Made by a program: the position numbers and the translations under genes. The notes beneath the pieces are model-generated. The model did not search any database. It was given only the letters and a program-made list of their open reading frames with translations, and was not told the origin of the DNA. A DNA stretch of 7,394 bases from positions 1 through 7,394 of the forward strand of contig CAKZHP010000093.1 in the NCBI GenBank assembly GCA_936924635.1, in the 5' to 3' direction. Numbering within the stretch: position 1 is the stretch's first letter; each line of letters starts with the position of its first letter. Source of the stretch: an uncultured Propionibacteriaceae bacterium (GTDB lineage: Bacteria; Actinomycetota; Actinomycetes; Propionibacteriales; Propionibacteriaceae). This document shows, piece after piece, positions 1-5,898 of this stretch.

Positions 1-180
1 CGATCTGCCCCACCTCGTCGTCACCGGCACCATCGCCAACCGCGCCCTGCCGGCTGCGCCGCGACGACGGCTGCGTGATCGCCGTCGACCCCCGGGCGGC
101 ATCCCCTGCCACCGGGTTCGGCCGCCGAGCACGTACGCGTCGAGGGCGACCTGGAGATCCTCACCCTGCGCCTGGTGTGA
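1..180 (+). pseudogene. 3' end of an unidentified gene, frame-disrupted
   Basis: No single frame gives a convincing protein here, but three successive frames together do. Frame 2 begins DLPHLVVTGTIANRAL (bases 2-49), frame 3 continues with LRRDDGCVIAVDPRA (about 54-101), and frame 1 ends with AAEHVRVEGDLEILTLRLV and a TGA at 178-180. Each segment has the alternating hydrophobic and charged pattern of a folded domain end, while the other frames read as Arg/Pro-rich shadows. Both changes are in the same direction, consistent with one extra base (or two missing) near 46-60 and again near 115-130. This is either a decayed gene or two sequencing errors in GC-rich DNA. The gene starts left of the window and I do not recognise the family. 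The opposite-strand open frame over 21-230 is Arg-rich and looks like a shadow. Confidence 0.45.
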
Positions 181-202
181 CCCCCGCGCCACCTGGCCTC
201 GC

Positions 203-208
203 TACTCT
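203..208 (+). promoter_or_regulatory. Candidate -10 box (TACTCT) for leaderless deacetylase mRNA
   Basis: TACTCT matches the actinobacterial -10 pattern TAnnnT and ends 6 bases before the GTG at 215. That spacing would put the transcription start on or next to the start codon. No Shine-Dalgarno-like purine run precedes the GTG, which fits leaderless translation. No clear -35 box is visible. This is an inference from spacing and motif only. Confidence 0.45.
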
Positions 209-214
209 CCGGCC

Positions 215-1141
215 GTGATCGCACCCGCACCGCTCTCGCGACGCACCGTGCTGGCGGCCCTGACGGCTGTTGCGGCCGGCTGCGCGGCGCCCACTGCTGG
301 CACGACGCCCAGCCCGGCGACCAGCGTCTCGTTCAGCCCCTCACCCACGGCCACCTCGGCCACACCCCCCTCGTCGACCGCACCGTCGCCCACCCCCAGC
401 CCGTCGACCGCCTCCACACCGGCCCTGCCCAGCCGAGCCGAGGTGGTCGCCCGCTTCGGCGGCCGGCAGCCCACCCGGTGGAGCAACGGGGAGTTCCAGC
501 CCATGGAGGGTCTGCTGCGCCGCACCACCACACAGAACGTCGTGCTCACCCTCGACGCCTGCGGGGGCCCGTACGGCAGCGCCTACGACGCCGAGCTGAT
601 CGACTTCCTGCGCGCCGAGCGCATCCCCGCGGTGCTGTTCCTGAACAAGCGCTGGATCGAGGCGAACCCGGCCCAGGTCGACCGGTTCGCCGCTGAGCAG
701 GACCTCTTCGACATCGGCAACCACGGCACCCGCCACGCCCCTCTCTCGGTGACCGGGCGGTCGCAGTTCAAGGAGCCCGGCACCCGAGACGCGGGCGAGG
801 TGTACGACGAGGTGGTCACCAACCACGAGTTCCTCACCAGACTGCTGGGCAAGCCTCCGCGGTACTTCCGCACCGGGACGGCGTACTACGACGAGGTCGC
901 CCTCGACATCGTGAAGGCCTGCGGTGAGATCCCGGTCGGGTTCGACATCAACGGTGACGCGGGCACCACCTACGACGCTGCGACGACCGCGAAGGAGACC
1001 TCGCTGGCCAAGGCGGGCTCGATCATCATCGGGCACTTCAACCAGCCCAAGCGAGAGACCTACGAGGGCATGAAGGTGGCACTGCCCCGCCTGCGCAGCA
1101 GGGGTCTGGTCTTCGCCCGACTCTCCGACTGCGGCGTCTAG
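215..1141 (+). CDS. Polysaccharide deacetylase family (NodB-like) Tat lipoprotein
   Basis: This 308-residue protein is probably exported, lipid-anchored and active on an envelope or extracellular polysaccharide; the substrate cannot be read from sequence. Residues 8-13 (SRRTVL) look like a twin-arginine motif, followed by a short hydrophobic stretch and a weak lipobox ending at Cys23 (VAAGC). Residues 24-72 are a Pro/Ser/Thr-rich linker that would hold the domain off the membrane. The domain starts near residue 75. It shows a variant first NodB motif, TLDACGG (Asp114), then the metal-binding H-x3-H as HGTRH (His170, His174), a third-motif region around FRTGTAYYD (218-226), GFDINGD (242-248), and a final His274 in IIIGHF. 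The usual second Asp of TFDDG is Ala115, so metal binding may differ from classical carbohydrate esterase family 4 enzymes. The GTG start is chosen because it gives a complete signal peptide and sits behind a leaderless-type -10 box. It appears monocistronic. Confidence 0.85.
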   Translation: MIAPAPLSRRTVLAALTAVAAGCAAPTAGTTPSPATSVSFSPSPTATSATPPSSTAPSPTPSPSTASTPALPSRAEVVARFGGRQPTRWSNGEFQPMEGLLRRTTTQNVVLTLDACGGPYGSAYDAELIDFLRAERIPAVLFLNKRWIEANPAQVDRFAAEQDLFDIGNHGTRHAPLSVTGRSQFKEPGTRDAGEVYDEVVTNHEFLTRLLGKPPRYFRTGTAYYDEVALDIVKACGEIPVGFDINGDAGTTYDAATTAKETSLAKAGSIIIGHFNQPKRETYEGMKVALPRLRSRGLVFARLSDCGV

Positions 1142-1161
1142 CCGCACACCGAGGTCGAAAA

Positions 1162-1178
1162 GTTTCCTAGAAGGAAAC
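1162..1178. repeat. Palindrome GTTTCC-N5-GGAAAC, possible operator
   Basis: Perfect 6-bp arms surround a 5-base centre (TAGAA), in an unusually A/T-rich patch for this DNA. The half-site centres are 11 bp apart, about one helical turn, which suits a dimeric regulator. It lies 20 bases after the deacetylase stop and about 78 bases before the response-regulator start. It could also fold as a weak hairpin at the end of the deacetylase transcript, but no T-run follows. Operator function is an inference. Confidence 0.45.
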
Positions 1179-1243
1179 CCACCCGTACGCGCCTCGCCGG
1201 CCCCCGCCCCGCGCGCTGCCAGGCGACTGTCGGTGCTCGGTGG

Positions 1244-1249
1244 CAGAGT
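1244..1249 (+). promoter_or_regulatory. Candidate -10 box (CAGAGT) before the response regulator
   Basis: CAGAGT differs from TAnnnT only at its first base and ends 6 bases before the ATG at 1256, the same spacing as the box before the deacetylase. No Shine-Dalgarno-like sequence is present, so a leaderless transcript starting at or near the ATG is plausible. Just upstream, CGGTG occurs twice 7 bases apart (1231-1235 and 1238-1242), which may be chance. The evidence is weak. Confidence 0.3.
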
Positions 1250-1255
1250 TGGCCC

Positions 1256-1957
1256 ATGCAGATCCTCGTGGTGGACGACGACCAGGCCGTCCGCGACTCG
1301 TTGGCCCGGTCGCTGCAGTACTCCGGCTATGAGGTGGTCACCGCCGCCGACGGCCTGGAGGCCCTGGCACAGCTGTCGTCGCACCGGCCGGACGCGGTGA
1401 TCATGGATGTGATGATGCCCCGCCTCGACGGTCTGGAGACCACGCGGATGCTGCGCTCCTCGGGCAACGACGTGCCGATCCTCGTGCTCACCGCCCGCGA
1501 CGCCGTCAACGACCGGGTCGACGGCCTCGATGCCGGCGGCGACGACTACATGGCCAAGCCGTTCGCCCTCGACGAGCTGCTCGCCCGCCTCCGAGCCCTG
1601 ACGCGGCGCTCCTCCCGCCCTGGCCTCGAGGACGAGGTCGCCGGCGACGCCGAGCAGCTCACCTTCGCCGATGTCTCGCTCGACCCGCAGACCCGCGAGG
1701 TCACCCGCGGCGGCCGGCGGATCTCCTTGACCCGGACGGAGTTCGCGCTGCTGCAGACCTTCATGGAGCACCCGCGCCGCGTGCTGGAGCGCGGCTGGCT
1801 GCTCAACGAGGTGTGGGGCTTCGACTTCCCGACCACCGCGAACTCGCTGGAGGTCTACATCGGCTACCTGCGCCGCAAGACCGAGCAGGAGGGCGAGGCC
1901 CGCCTCATCCACACCGTGCGAGGCATCGGCTACGTGCTGCGCGAGACCCCGCCGTGA
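1256..1957 (+). CDS. mprA: OmpR/PhoB-type response regulator, MprA-like
   Basis: This 233-residue cytoplasmic transcription factor is phosphorylated by a sensor kinase and binds DNA through a C-terminal winged helix. The receiver domain (about 1-118) has the acidic pocket DDD at 7-9, the phospho-acceptor Asp51 in MDVMMPRLDGL, Thr79 in VLTARD, and Lys101 in AKPF. The winged-helix domain (about 135-230) has the typical SLTRTEFALL stretch at 157-166, VWGFDFPT at 186-193, and RLIHTVRGIGYVLR at 216-229. From memory, the end of the receiver domain and the whole DNA-binding domain closely resemble mycobacterial MprA, which governs envelope-stress responses. The ATG start leaves one residue before the first beta strand (ILVVDDD). 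The stop codon overlaps the kinase start, so the two are one operon. An MprA-like identity is likely; the regulon is unknown and no pepD-like protease gene follows the kinase. Confidence 0.93.
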   Translation: MQILVVDDDQAVRDSLARSLQYSGYEVVTAADGLEALAQLSSHRPDAVIMDVMMPRLDGLETTRMLRSSGNDVPILVLTARDAVNDRVDGLDAGGDDYMAKPFALDELLARLRALTRRSSRPGLEDEVAGDAEQLTFADVSLDPQTREVTRGGRRISLTRTEFALLQTFMEHPRRVLERGWLLNEVWGFDFPTTANSLEVYIGYLRRKTEQEGEARLIHTVRGIGYVLRETPP

Positions 1958-3474
1958 CCGAGGGCCCCGTGGTCGACCAGCCCGGGGTGCTCGACCAGGC
2001 ACCTGAGCCCGGCGCCACGGCGTCCCGGGACAGGAGCGCGCGCACCCGGCGCGGCCCCATCTTCCCCATCGAGGTCCGGTGGCCGACGTGGGTGAGCCGT
2101 GGGCGGCGGTCCACGCTGCAGGACCGGTTGATCTGGCTCACCGCCCTCACGGTGGCCGCGACGGTGTCGCTGACCGGCCTGGCGCTGTACCTCACCACGC
2201 GGCAGTCGTTGTACGACCAGCTGGACGCCGAGCTGGTGCAGTCGGCCACGCAGATCTCCCAGCGGGTCGGCGGCGACATCACCAGCGCCGGCGGCCTCAA
2301 CGCCGACGCGCTGCGCTCGGCCAACGTGGTGCTGGTGATCGTGCAGGCCAACCTCAACCGCACCGGGATCAGCGGCGAGACGGTCGCGTACGAGACCGGC
2401 GCGCCCGAGGTCGCCATCGCCCGCAGCGGCACCGGCTACTCGGCGCGTACGGTCACCTCCACCACCGGTGAGCCGTACCGGATCGTCGCGGTCCCCTCCC
2501 AGGTCCCGGGGTACGCGCTGGTGCTCGGCCGCCGGCTCACGCCGACGCTGACCACGTTGCGGCAGATGTGGACCGTGCTTGCCGTGGTCGCAGTGGTCGG
2601 CATCCTCGCCGCGGCCCTCTCCGGGCTGGCCGTCGCCCGGTCGTCGCTGACCCCCGTGCGACGCCTGACCGAGGCCGTGACGTACATCACCGAGACCGAC
2701 GAGCTCACCCCGATCGACGAGACCGGGCCCGCCGAGCTCGCCGAGCTGACGGGGTCCTTCAACTCCATGGTCCGCAGCCTCGCCAGCTCCCGCGAGCGGC
2801 AGCGCCGGCTCATCGCCGACGCCAGCCACGAGCTCCGTACGCCCCTCACCTCGCTGCGCACCAACGTCGAGCTGCTCGTCGCCGACGAGCGCTCCGGGAT
2901 GCTGCCGGAGGGGGCGCGCGCTGACATCCTGCGCGACGTGGCCGCCCAGGTGGGCGAGTTCTCCTCCCTGGTGGGCGACCTGGTGCAGCTGTCCCGCGAG
3001 GGTCGTGACGAGTCCCTCCGCGAGGTGCTCGACCTGCAGGACGTCGTCGCCAACGCCGTCACCCGGGCCAAGCGCCGCGGGCCGTCGATGTTCTTCGACG
3101 TCACCCTCGACCCGCACATGACGATCGGGAACGCCGCCACCCTGGAGCGGGCGTTCACGAACCTGCTCGACAACGCCGTGAAGTTCTCCCCGCAGGGGTC
3201 GGTCATCAAGGTGGCGATGGCCGACGACCTGGTGAAGATCACCGACGAGGGGCCCGGCATCGCCGAGGAGGACCTGCCGCACGTGTTCGAGCGGTTCTAC
3301 CGCTCCGACCTCTCGCGCAACACCCCGGGCACGGGCCTGGGCCTGTCGATCGTGGCCCACACCATCAACGCGCACGGGGGCTGGGTCAAGGCGGGCGCCG
3401 CGCCGGGCGGCGGCGCCGAGTTCACCGTGTACCTGCCGCGGATCTCCGACGTCGACGTCGAGGCGGAGGTCTGA
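1954..3474 (+). CDS. mprB: Membrane sensor histidine kinase, MprB-like
   Basis: This is the partner kinase of the preceding regulator, a 506-residue inner-membrane sensor close in length to mycobacterial MprB (about 504). The order is: an N-terminal, probably disordered cytoplasmic stretch (1-58), transmembrane helix 1 (about 59-81), an extracytoplasmic sensor region (about 82-206), helix 2 (about 207-229), and a HAMP linker (about 227-280). Next come the H-box with His292 in SHELRTPLTSLRTNVELL, an N-box with Asn403 and Asn407 (NLLDNAVKFSP), the ATP-site motif DEGPGI (431-436), FERFYR (445-450), and GTGLGLSIV (459-467). All residues needed for autophosphorylation are visible. The start chosen is GTG 1954, whose GTGA overlaps the regulator stop and implies translational coupling. 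GTG 1969 and GTG 2092 are in-frame alternatives; the latter would give a 460-residue protein with a short N-terminus more like MprB. An open frame extends upstream to 1813, but it is a shadow of the regulator. Confidence 0.92.
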   Translation: MTEGPVVDQPGVLDQAPEPGATASRDRSARTRRGPIFPIEVRWPTWVSRGRRSTLQDRLIWLTALTVAATVSLTGLALYLTTRQSLYDQLDAELVQSATQISQRVGGDITSAGGLNADALRSANVVLVIVQANLNRTGISGETVAYETGAPEVAIARSGTGYSARTVTSTTGEPYRIVAVPSQVPGYALVLGRRLTPTLTTLRQMWTVLAVVAVVGILAAALSGLAVARSSLTPVRRLTEAVTYITETDELTPIDETGPAELAELTGSFNSMVRSLASSRERQRRLIADASHELRTPLTSLRTNVELLVADERSGMLPEGARADILRDVAAQVGEFSSLVGDLVQLSREGRDESLREVLDLQDVVANAVTRAKRRGPSMFFDVTLDPHMTIGNAATLERAFTNLLDNAVKFSPQGSVIKVAMADDLVKITDEGPGIAEEDLPHVFERFYRSDLSRNTPGTGLGLSIVAHTINAHGGWVKAGAAPGGGAEFTVYLPRISDVDVEAEV

Positions 3475-3481
3475 GGCGTCT

Positions 3482-3552
3482 GCACCAACGGTGCGCTTGG
3501 TGGCGCAGGCCGCTCGTGCGGGGACCTGCGCACGAATACGCACCGGTTGTGC
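3482..3552. repeat. Two related inverted 13-mers flanking the convergent spacer
   Basis: Bases 3482-3494 (GCACCAACGGTGC) and the reverse complement of 3540-3552 (GCACAACCGGTGC) agree at 11 of 13 positions, and each can form a small hairpin. Other pairings are possible in the same stretch: CACCAA (3483-3488) with TTGGTG (3497-3502), and CCTGCGCA (3525-3532) with TGTGCAGG (3548-3555) with one G-T wobble. The area is thus rich in mutually exclusive foldings. They sit between convergent genes, so transcription termination from both sides is the simplest role. Confidence 0.4.
3503..3531. terminator. Strong hairpin between convergent genes, likely bidirectional terminator
   Basis: GCGCAGG (3503-3509) pairs perfectly with CCTGCGC (3525-3531). 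Inside it, CCGC (3510-3513) pairs with GCGG (3518-3521) around a TCGT loop. The result is an 11-bp stem with one 3-base bulge (GGA, 3522-3524). It starts 28 bases after the kinase stop and ends 55 bases before the glycosylase stop, which lies on the other strand. There is no T-run on either side, as is common for terminators in GC-rich actinobacteria, so efficiency cannot be judged from sequence. Confidence 0.5.
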
Positions 3553-3586
3553 AGGCCACCCGCGCTGAGCCCCGACCCCGGCGCAC

Positions 3587-4537
3587 TCAGCGCGGCAGGT
3601 GCGTCGGCAACGTACGGCGCGGGCCGTGCCGCTCGGGCATCGGCACGTGCCCGAGGATCAGCCGCTCCACGCGGTAGCGGTGGCCCCGGAACGGCTCCAG
3701 CATCTCCTCCGCGGCGGCGTCGTCGAGCTTCTCGCCCACGAACGCGTGAGTGATGAGACCGCCGACGTGGTAGTCGCCGATGCTCCAGGCGTCCGGGTCG
3801 CCCAGCGCCTTCTGCCGCACCTGCGCCGACGTCCACGGGCCCACTCCGGGCAACGACCGCAGCGCCTGGTCGACGTCGCCGGTGAACCGCTCGGTGGCCA
3901 GTCGCTCCAGCGACCTCCCCGCCCGGGCGCCCGCGAGCAGGGCACGGGTGCGCCGGGCCTCCACCCCCGCCTTCAGCAGCTCCCATGACGGCACGGCGAG
4001 CCACTGGGCGGCGGTCAGCGGCACGTACATCCCGTGCGCCGGGTGCGACTCCCCCACCCCCACACGCTCGCCGAACCGTCTCACCAGCAGCCGCTGTGCC
4101 CGGAACGCCTCCGCCCCGGTGACCACCTGCTCGATCGAGGCGGAGGCCAACGCCTCCATCACCAGGTCCGTACGTCCCAGCCTCAGCCAGGTCCGCTCCC
4201 GGTGCGCCGCCGCCACCAGCGGGTGGTGCCGCGGCTCGAACGTCTCCAGCGAGTCGTCGGCGCCCAGCAGCCGGGGCGCCTGCTCCAGCAGCCACGGCCC
4301 GCCCGGCCCCCACACCGACACCACGACGTCGGCTCCCCGTGCGACCAGGTGGGTCAGCCCTGGGCCGTACGCGGTCGTGCTCGCCCGCCACCAGCCGGAC
4401 CCCACCTTGCGGAGTGTCGGGTCGCCTGACCCACGCAGCAGCGGCCGGAGCGAGACGTCCAGCAGACGGGCCACCCCGGGCACAGTCCGGCCGCCCGTCG
4501 GGGACCAGTCGGTAGATTGGCCCGGTCCTGACGTCAC
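3587..4537 (-). CDS. AlkA-like DNA-3-methyladenine glycosylase (HhH-GPD)
   Basis: This 316-residue protein probably removes alkylated bases from DNA in base-excision repair. Residues about 126-255 carry the helix-hairpin-helix GPD fold. It begins with VMEALASASIEQVVTGAEAF (127-146). The hairpin LPGVGPW is at 229-235, followed by ALGDPDAWSIGDYHVGGLI (244-262). Asp255, just before the Tyr, aligns with the catalytic Asp238 of E. coli AlkA as I recall it. No Cys cluster for an iron-sulfur centre is seen, which argues against the MutY/Nth branch. The N-terminal 120 residues (with RGSGDPTLR at 35-43) would be the family's variable domain. The start is uncertain. GTG 4537 is preferred because TACCCT lies 7 bases upstream, suiting a leaderless mRNA. 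GTG 4483 or 4474 would shorten the protein by 18 or 21 residues, and an in-frame ATG at 4603 would extend it by 22 residues into the divergent gene. It is convergent with the kinase and divergent from the YibE/F gene. Confidence 0.85.
   Translation of the reverse strand: MTSGPGQSTDWSPTGGRTVPGVARLLDVSLRPLLRGSGDPTLRKVGSGWWRASTTAYGPGLTHLVARGADVVVSVWGPGGPWLLEQAPRLLGADDSLETFEPRHHPLVAAAHRERTWLRLGRTDLVMEALASASIEQVVTGAEAFRAQRLLVRRFGERVGVGESHPAHGMYVPLTAAQWLAVPSWELLKAGVEARRTRALLAGARAGRSLERLATERFTGDVDQALRSLPGVGPWTSAQVRQKALGDPDAWSIGDYHVGGLITHAFVGEKLDDAAAEEMLEPFRGHRYRVERLILGHVPMPERHGPRRTLPTHLPR
4513..4518 (+). promoter_or_regulatory. Candidate -10 box (TAGATT) for the YibE/F gene
   Basis: TAGATT fits TAnnnT and would give transcription from about 4525, leaving a 5' leader of roughly 30 bases before the ATG at 4555. 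It lies inside the first codons of the divergent glycosylase when that gene is started at 4537. No recognisable -35 element is found at the expected distance. Confidence 0.4.
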
Positions 4538-4542
4538 ACGCC

Positions 4543-4548
4543 AAAGGG
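4543..4548 (+). promoter_or_regulatory. Ribosome binding site (AAAGGG) for the YibE/F gene
   Basis: AAAGGG ends 6 bases before ATG 4555 and is a fair anti-16S match, supporting that start. The same double-stranded bases, read on the other strand, form most of the candidate -10 box of the divergent glycosylase. Confidence 0.5.
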
Positions 4549-4550
4549 TA
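4545..4550 (-). promoter_or_regulatory. Candidate -10 box (TACCCT) for the glycosylase
   Basis: Read on the - strand, TACCCT (4550 to 4545) fits TAnnnT. It stands 7 bases before the GTG whose first base is 4537, which is leaderless spacing. No purine-rich ribosome site lies before that GTG. The call and the chosen glycosylase start depend on each other. Confidence 0.35.
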
Positions 4551-4554
4551 GGCA

Positions 4555-5850
4555 ATGTCTCACCTCGACATCTCGGGCCGGGCGGCACACCTGACCGACG
4601 CACTCCGCGCCCAGCGGACGCTGCGGATCCTCGTGCTGCTCCTGATCCCGGTCGCGATCTGGACGATCGGCGCCCTGGTCTGGCTGTGGCCGAGCGACGT
4701 CGCGAGCCACATCCGGCAGGACAACACCACCCGCGCCATCCCCGGCATGACCGTGCCGAAGGGCACCGTCACCCAGGTCAACGAGGTGAGCTGTGACGGT
4801 GTCACCGGTTCGGCGACGGGCGACCAGTCGCGGTGCGCCCGCCTGACCGTCCGTGTCGACGAGGGCCCCGAGACCGGCCAGGAGGTCGAGGTCACGCTCA
4901 CGGCGGCCGTGTACGCCTCCGGTGTCCACCCCGGCACCGGGGTGAAGCTCTACCGCACACCGATCCAGGACGCGCCGGCGGCGTACCAGTTCGCCGACTT
5001 CCAGCGCACGCTGCCGATGGTGGTGCTGACGCTGGCCTTCGTCGCGGCCGTGGTCGCGGTCGCCCGGCTGCGGGGCGCCATCTCCCTGCTGGGGCTGGTG
5101 TTCGCCGGCTGGGTGATGGTCTCGTTCATGTTCCCGGCGCTGATCGAGGGCAAGGACCCGGTGCTGATCGGGCTGGTGGGGTCCAGCGCGATCATGTTCG
5201 TCGTCCTGTACGCGGCCCACGGCATCTCGGCGCGCACCACGACGGCCCTGGTGGGGACGATGTTCGGGCTCTTCCTCTCCGCGCTGCTGGGATGGCTCGC
5301 CACCAAGTGGGCCCACCTGTCGGGCGTCGCCGGTGAGGACGACTTCGTGCTCGCCGCCTCCGCGCCCGACCTCAAGCTCACCTCCGTGGTCATCTGTGGC
5401 GTCATCATCGCCGGTCTGGGCGTGCTGAACGACGTCACCATCACGCAGGCCTCGGCGGTCTGGGAGCTCGCGGAGACCGACAAGGGCGACAGCGCCCGCT
5501 CGATCTTCGGCCGCGCCATGCGGATCGGCCGCGACCACATCGCCTCCAGCGTCTACACCACGGCCTTCGCCTCCGCCGGCGCCATCCTCGGCGTCCTGCT
5601 GCTGCTCACCGTCTACCAGCGCCCCCTGTTCTCCTCCCTGCTCAGCGAGCAGTTCGCTGGCGAGGTGGTCCGCACCCTGGTGTCGGGCATCGGCCTCGTG
5701 CTCTCGGTGCCCGTGACCACGGCCATCGCGGTGGCGATCGTGAGGGGCGGGGCCAAGGGCATCGAGGACGCAGACCGTCTGGGTGCGGTCCCGGTGGAGT
5801 ACGACGACGACGAGCTCGTCGACCTCGACGACGTGGACACGCGCCGCTGA
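4555..5850 (+). CDS. YibE/F family polytopic membrane protein
   Basis: This 431-residue integral membrane protein belongs to the YibE/F family, whose biochemical role is not firmly established. One helix (about 23-45) is followed by an extracytoplasmic domain (about 46-150) with an isolated pair, Cys80 and Cys94, that could form a disulfide. About seven more hydrophobic segments follow (roughly 153-170, 175-195, 203-222, 228-249, 275-291, 335-354 and 372-396). Family-type stretches are GVLNDVTITQASAVWEL (289-305) and GRAMRIGRDHIASSVYTTAFASAGA (319-343), the latter matching the conserved G-x-IGRD core near the second-last helix. The C-terminal tail is strongly acidic (DDDELVDLDDVD, 417-428) and should be cytoplasmic if the count of eight helices is right. 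ATG 4555 is supported by AAAGGG six bases upstream. It is transcribed away from the glycosylase and separated by 115 bases from the mutase gene downstream, so it is probably its own unit. Confidence 0.88.
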   Translation: MSHLDISGRAAHLTDALRAQRTLRILVLLLIPVAIWTIGALVWLWPSDVASHIRQDNTTRAIPGMTVPKGTVTQVNEVSCDGVTGSATGDQSRCARLTVRVDEGPETGQEVEVTLTAAVYASGVHPGTGVKLYRTPIQDAPAAYQFADFQRTLPMVVLTLAFVAAVVAVARLRGAISLLGLVFAGWVMVSFMFPALIEGKDPVLIGLVGSSAIMFVVLYAAHGISARTTTALVGTMFGLFLSALLGWLATKWAHLSGVAGEDDFVLAASAPDLKLTSVVICGVIIAGLGVLNDVTITQASAVWELAETDKGDSARSIFGRAMRIGRDHIASSVYTTAFASAGAILGVLLLLTVYQRPLFSSLLSEQFAGEVVRTLVSGIGLVLSVPVTTAIAVAIVRGGAKGIEDADRLGAVPVEYDDDELVDLDDVDTRR

Positions 5851-5898
5851 CCCACACTTCCGAGACCGGGCGACGGCGCGCGTGAACCGATGGAATCA

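Noticed and set aside
341..2002. Open frame of 553 residues on the - strand opposite the deacetylase and regulator
   Set aside because: It lies antisense to two genes with clear domains, its composition is that of a GC-rich shadow (Gly/Arg/His/Val), and no motif is recognisable.
1930..3543. Open frame of 537 residues on the - strand opposite the kinase
   Set aside because: It mirrors the kinase reading frame, is dominated by Gly/Arg/His/Asp, and has no domain; long antisense frames are expected at this GC content.
3297..4544. Second - strand open frame overlapping the glycosylase in another frame
   Set aside because: The glycosylase frame contains the full HhH-GPD motif; this one is Gly/Ala/Arg-rich with no motif.
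3780..4796. 338-residue + strand open frame across the glycosylase
   Set aside because: Low-complexity Ser/Arg/Pro/Thr translation running antisense to the glycosylase and out of frame into the YibE/F gene.
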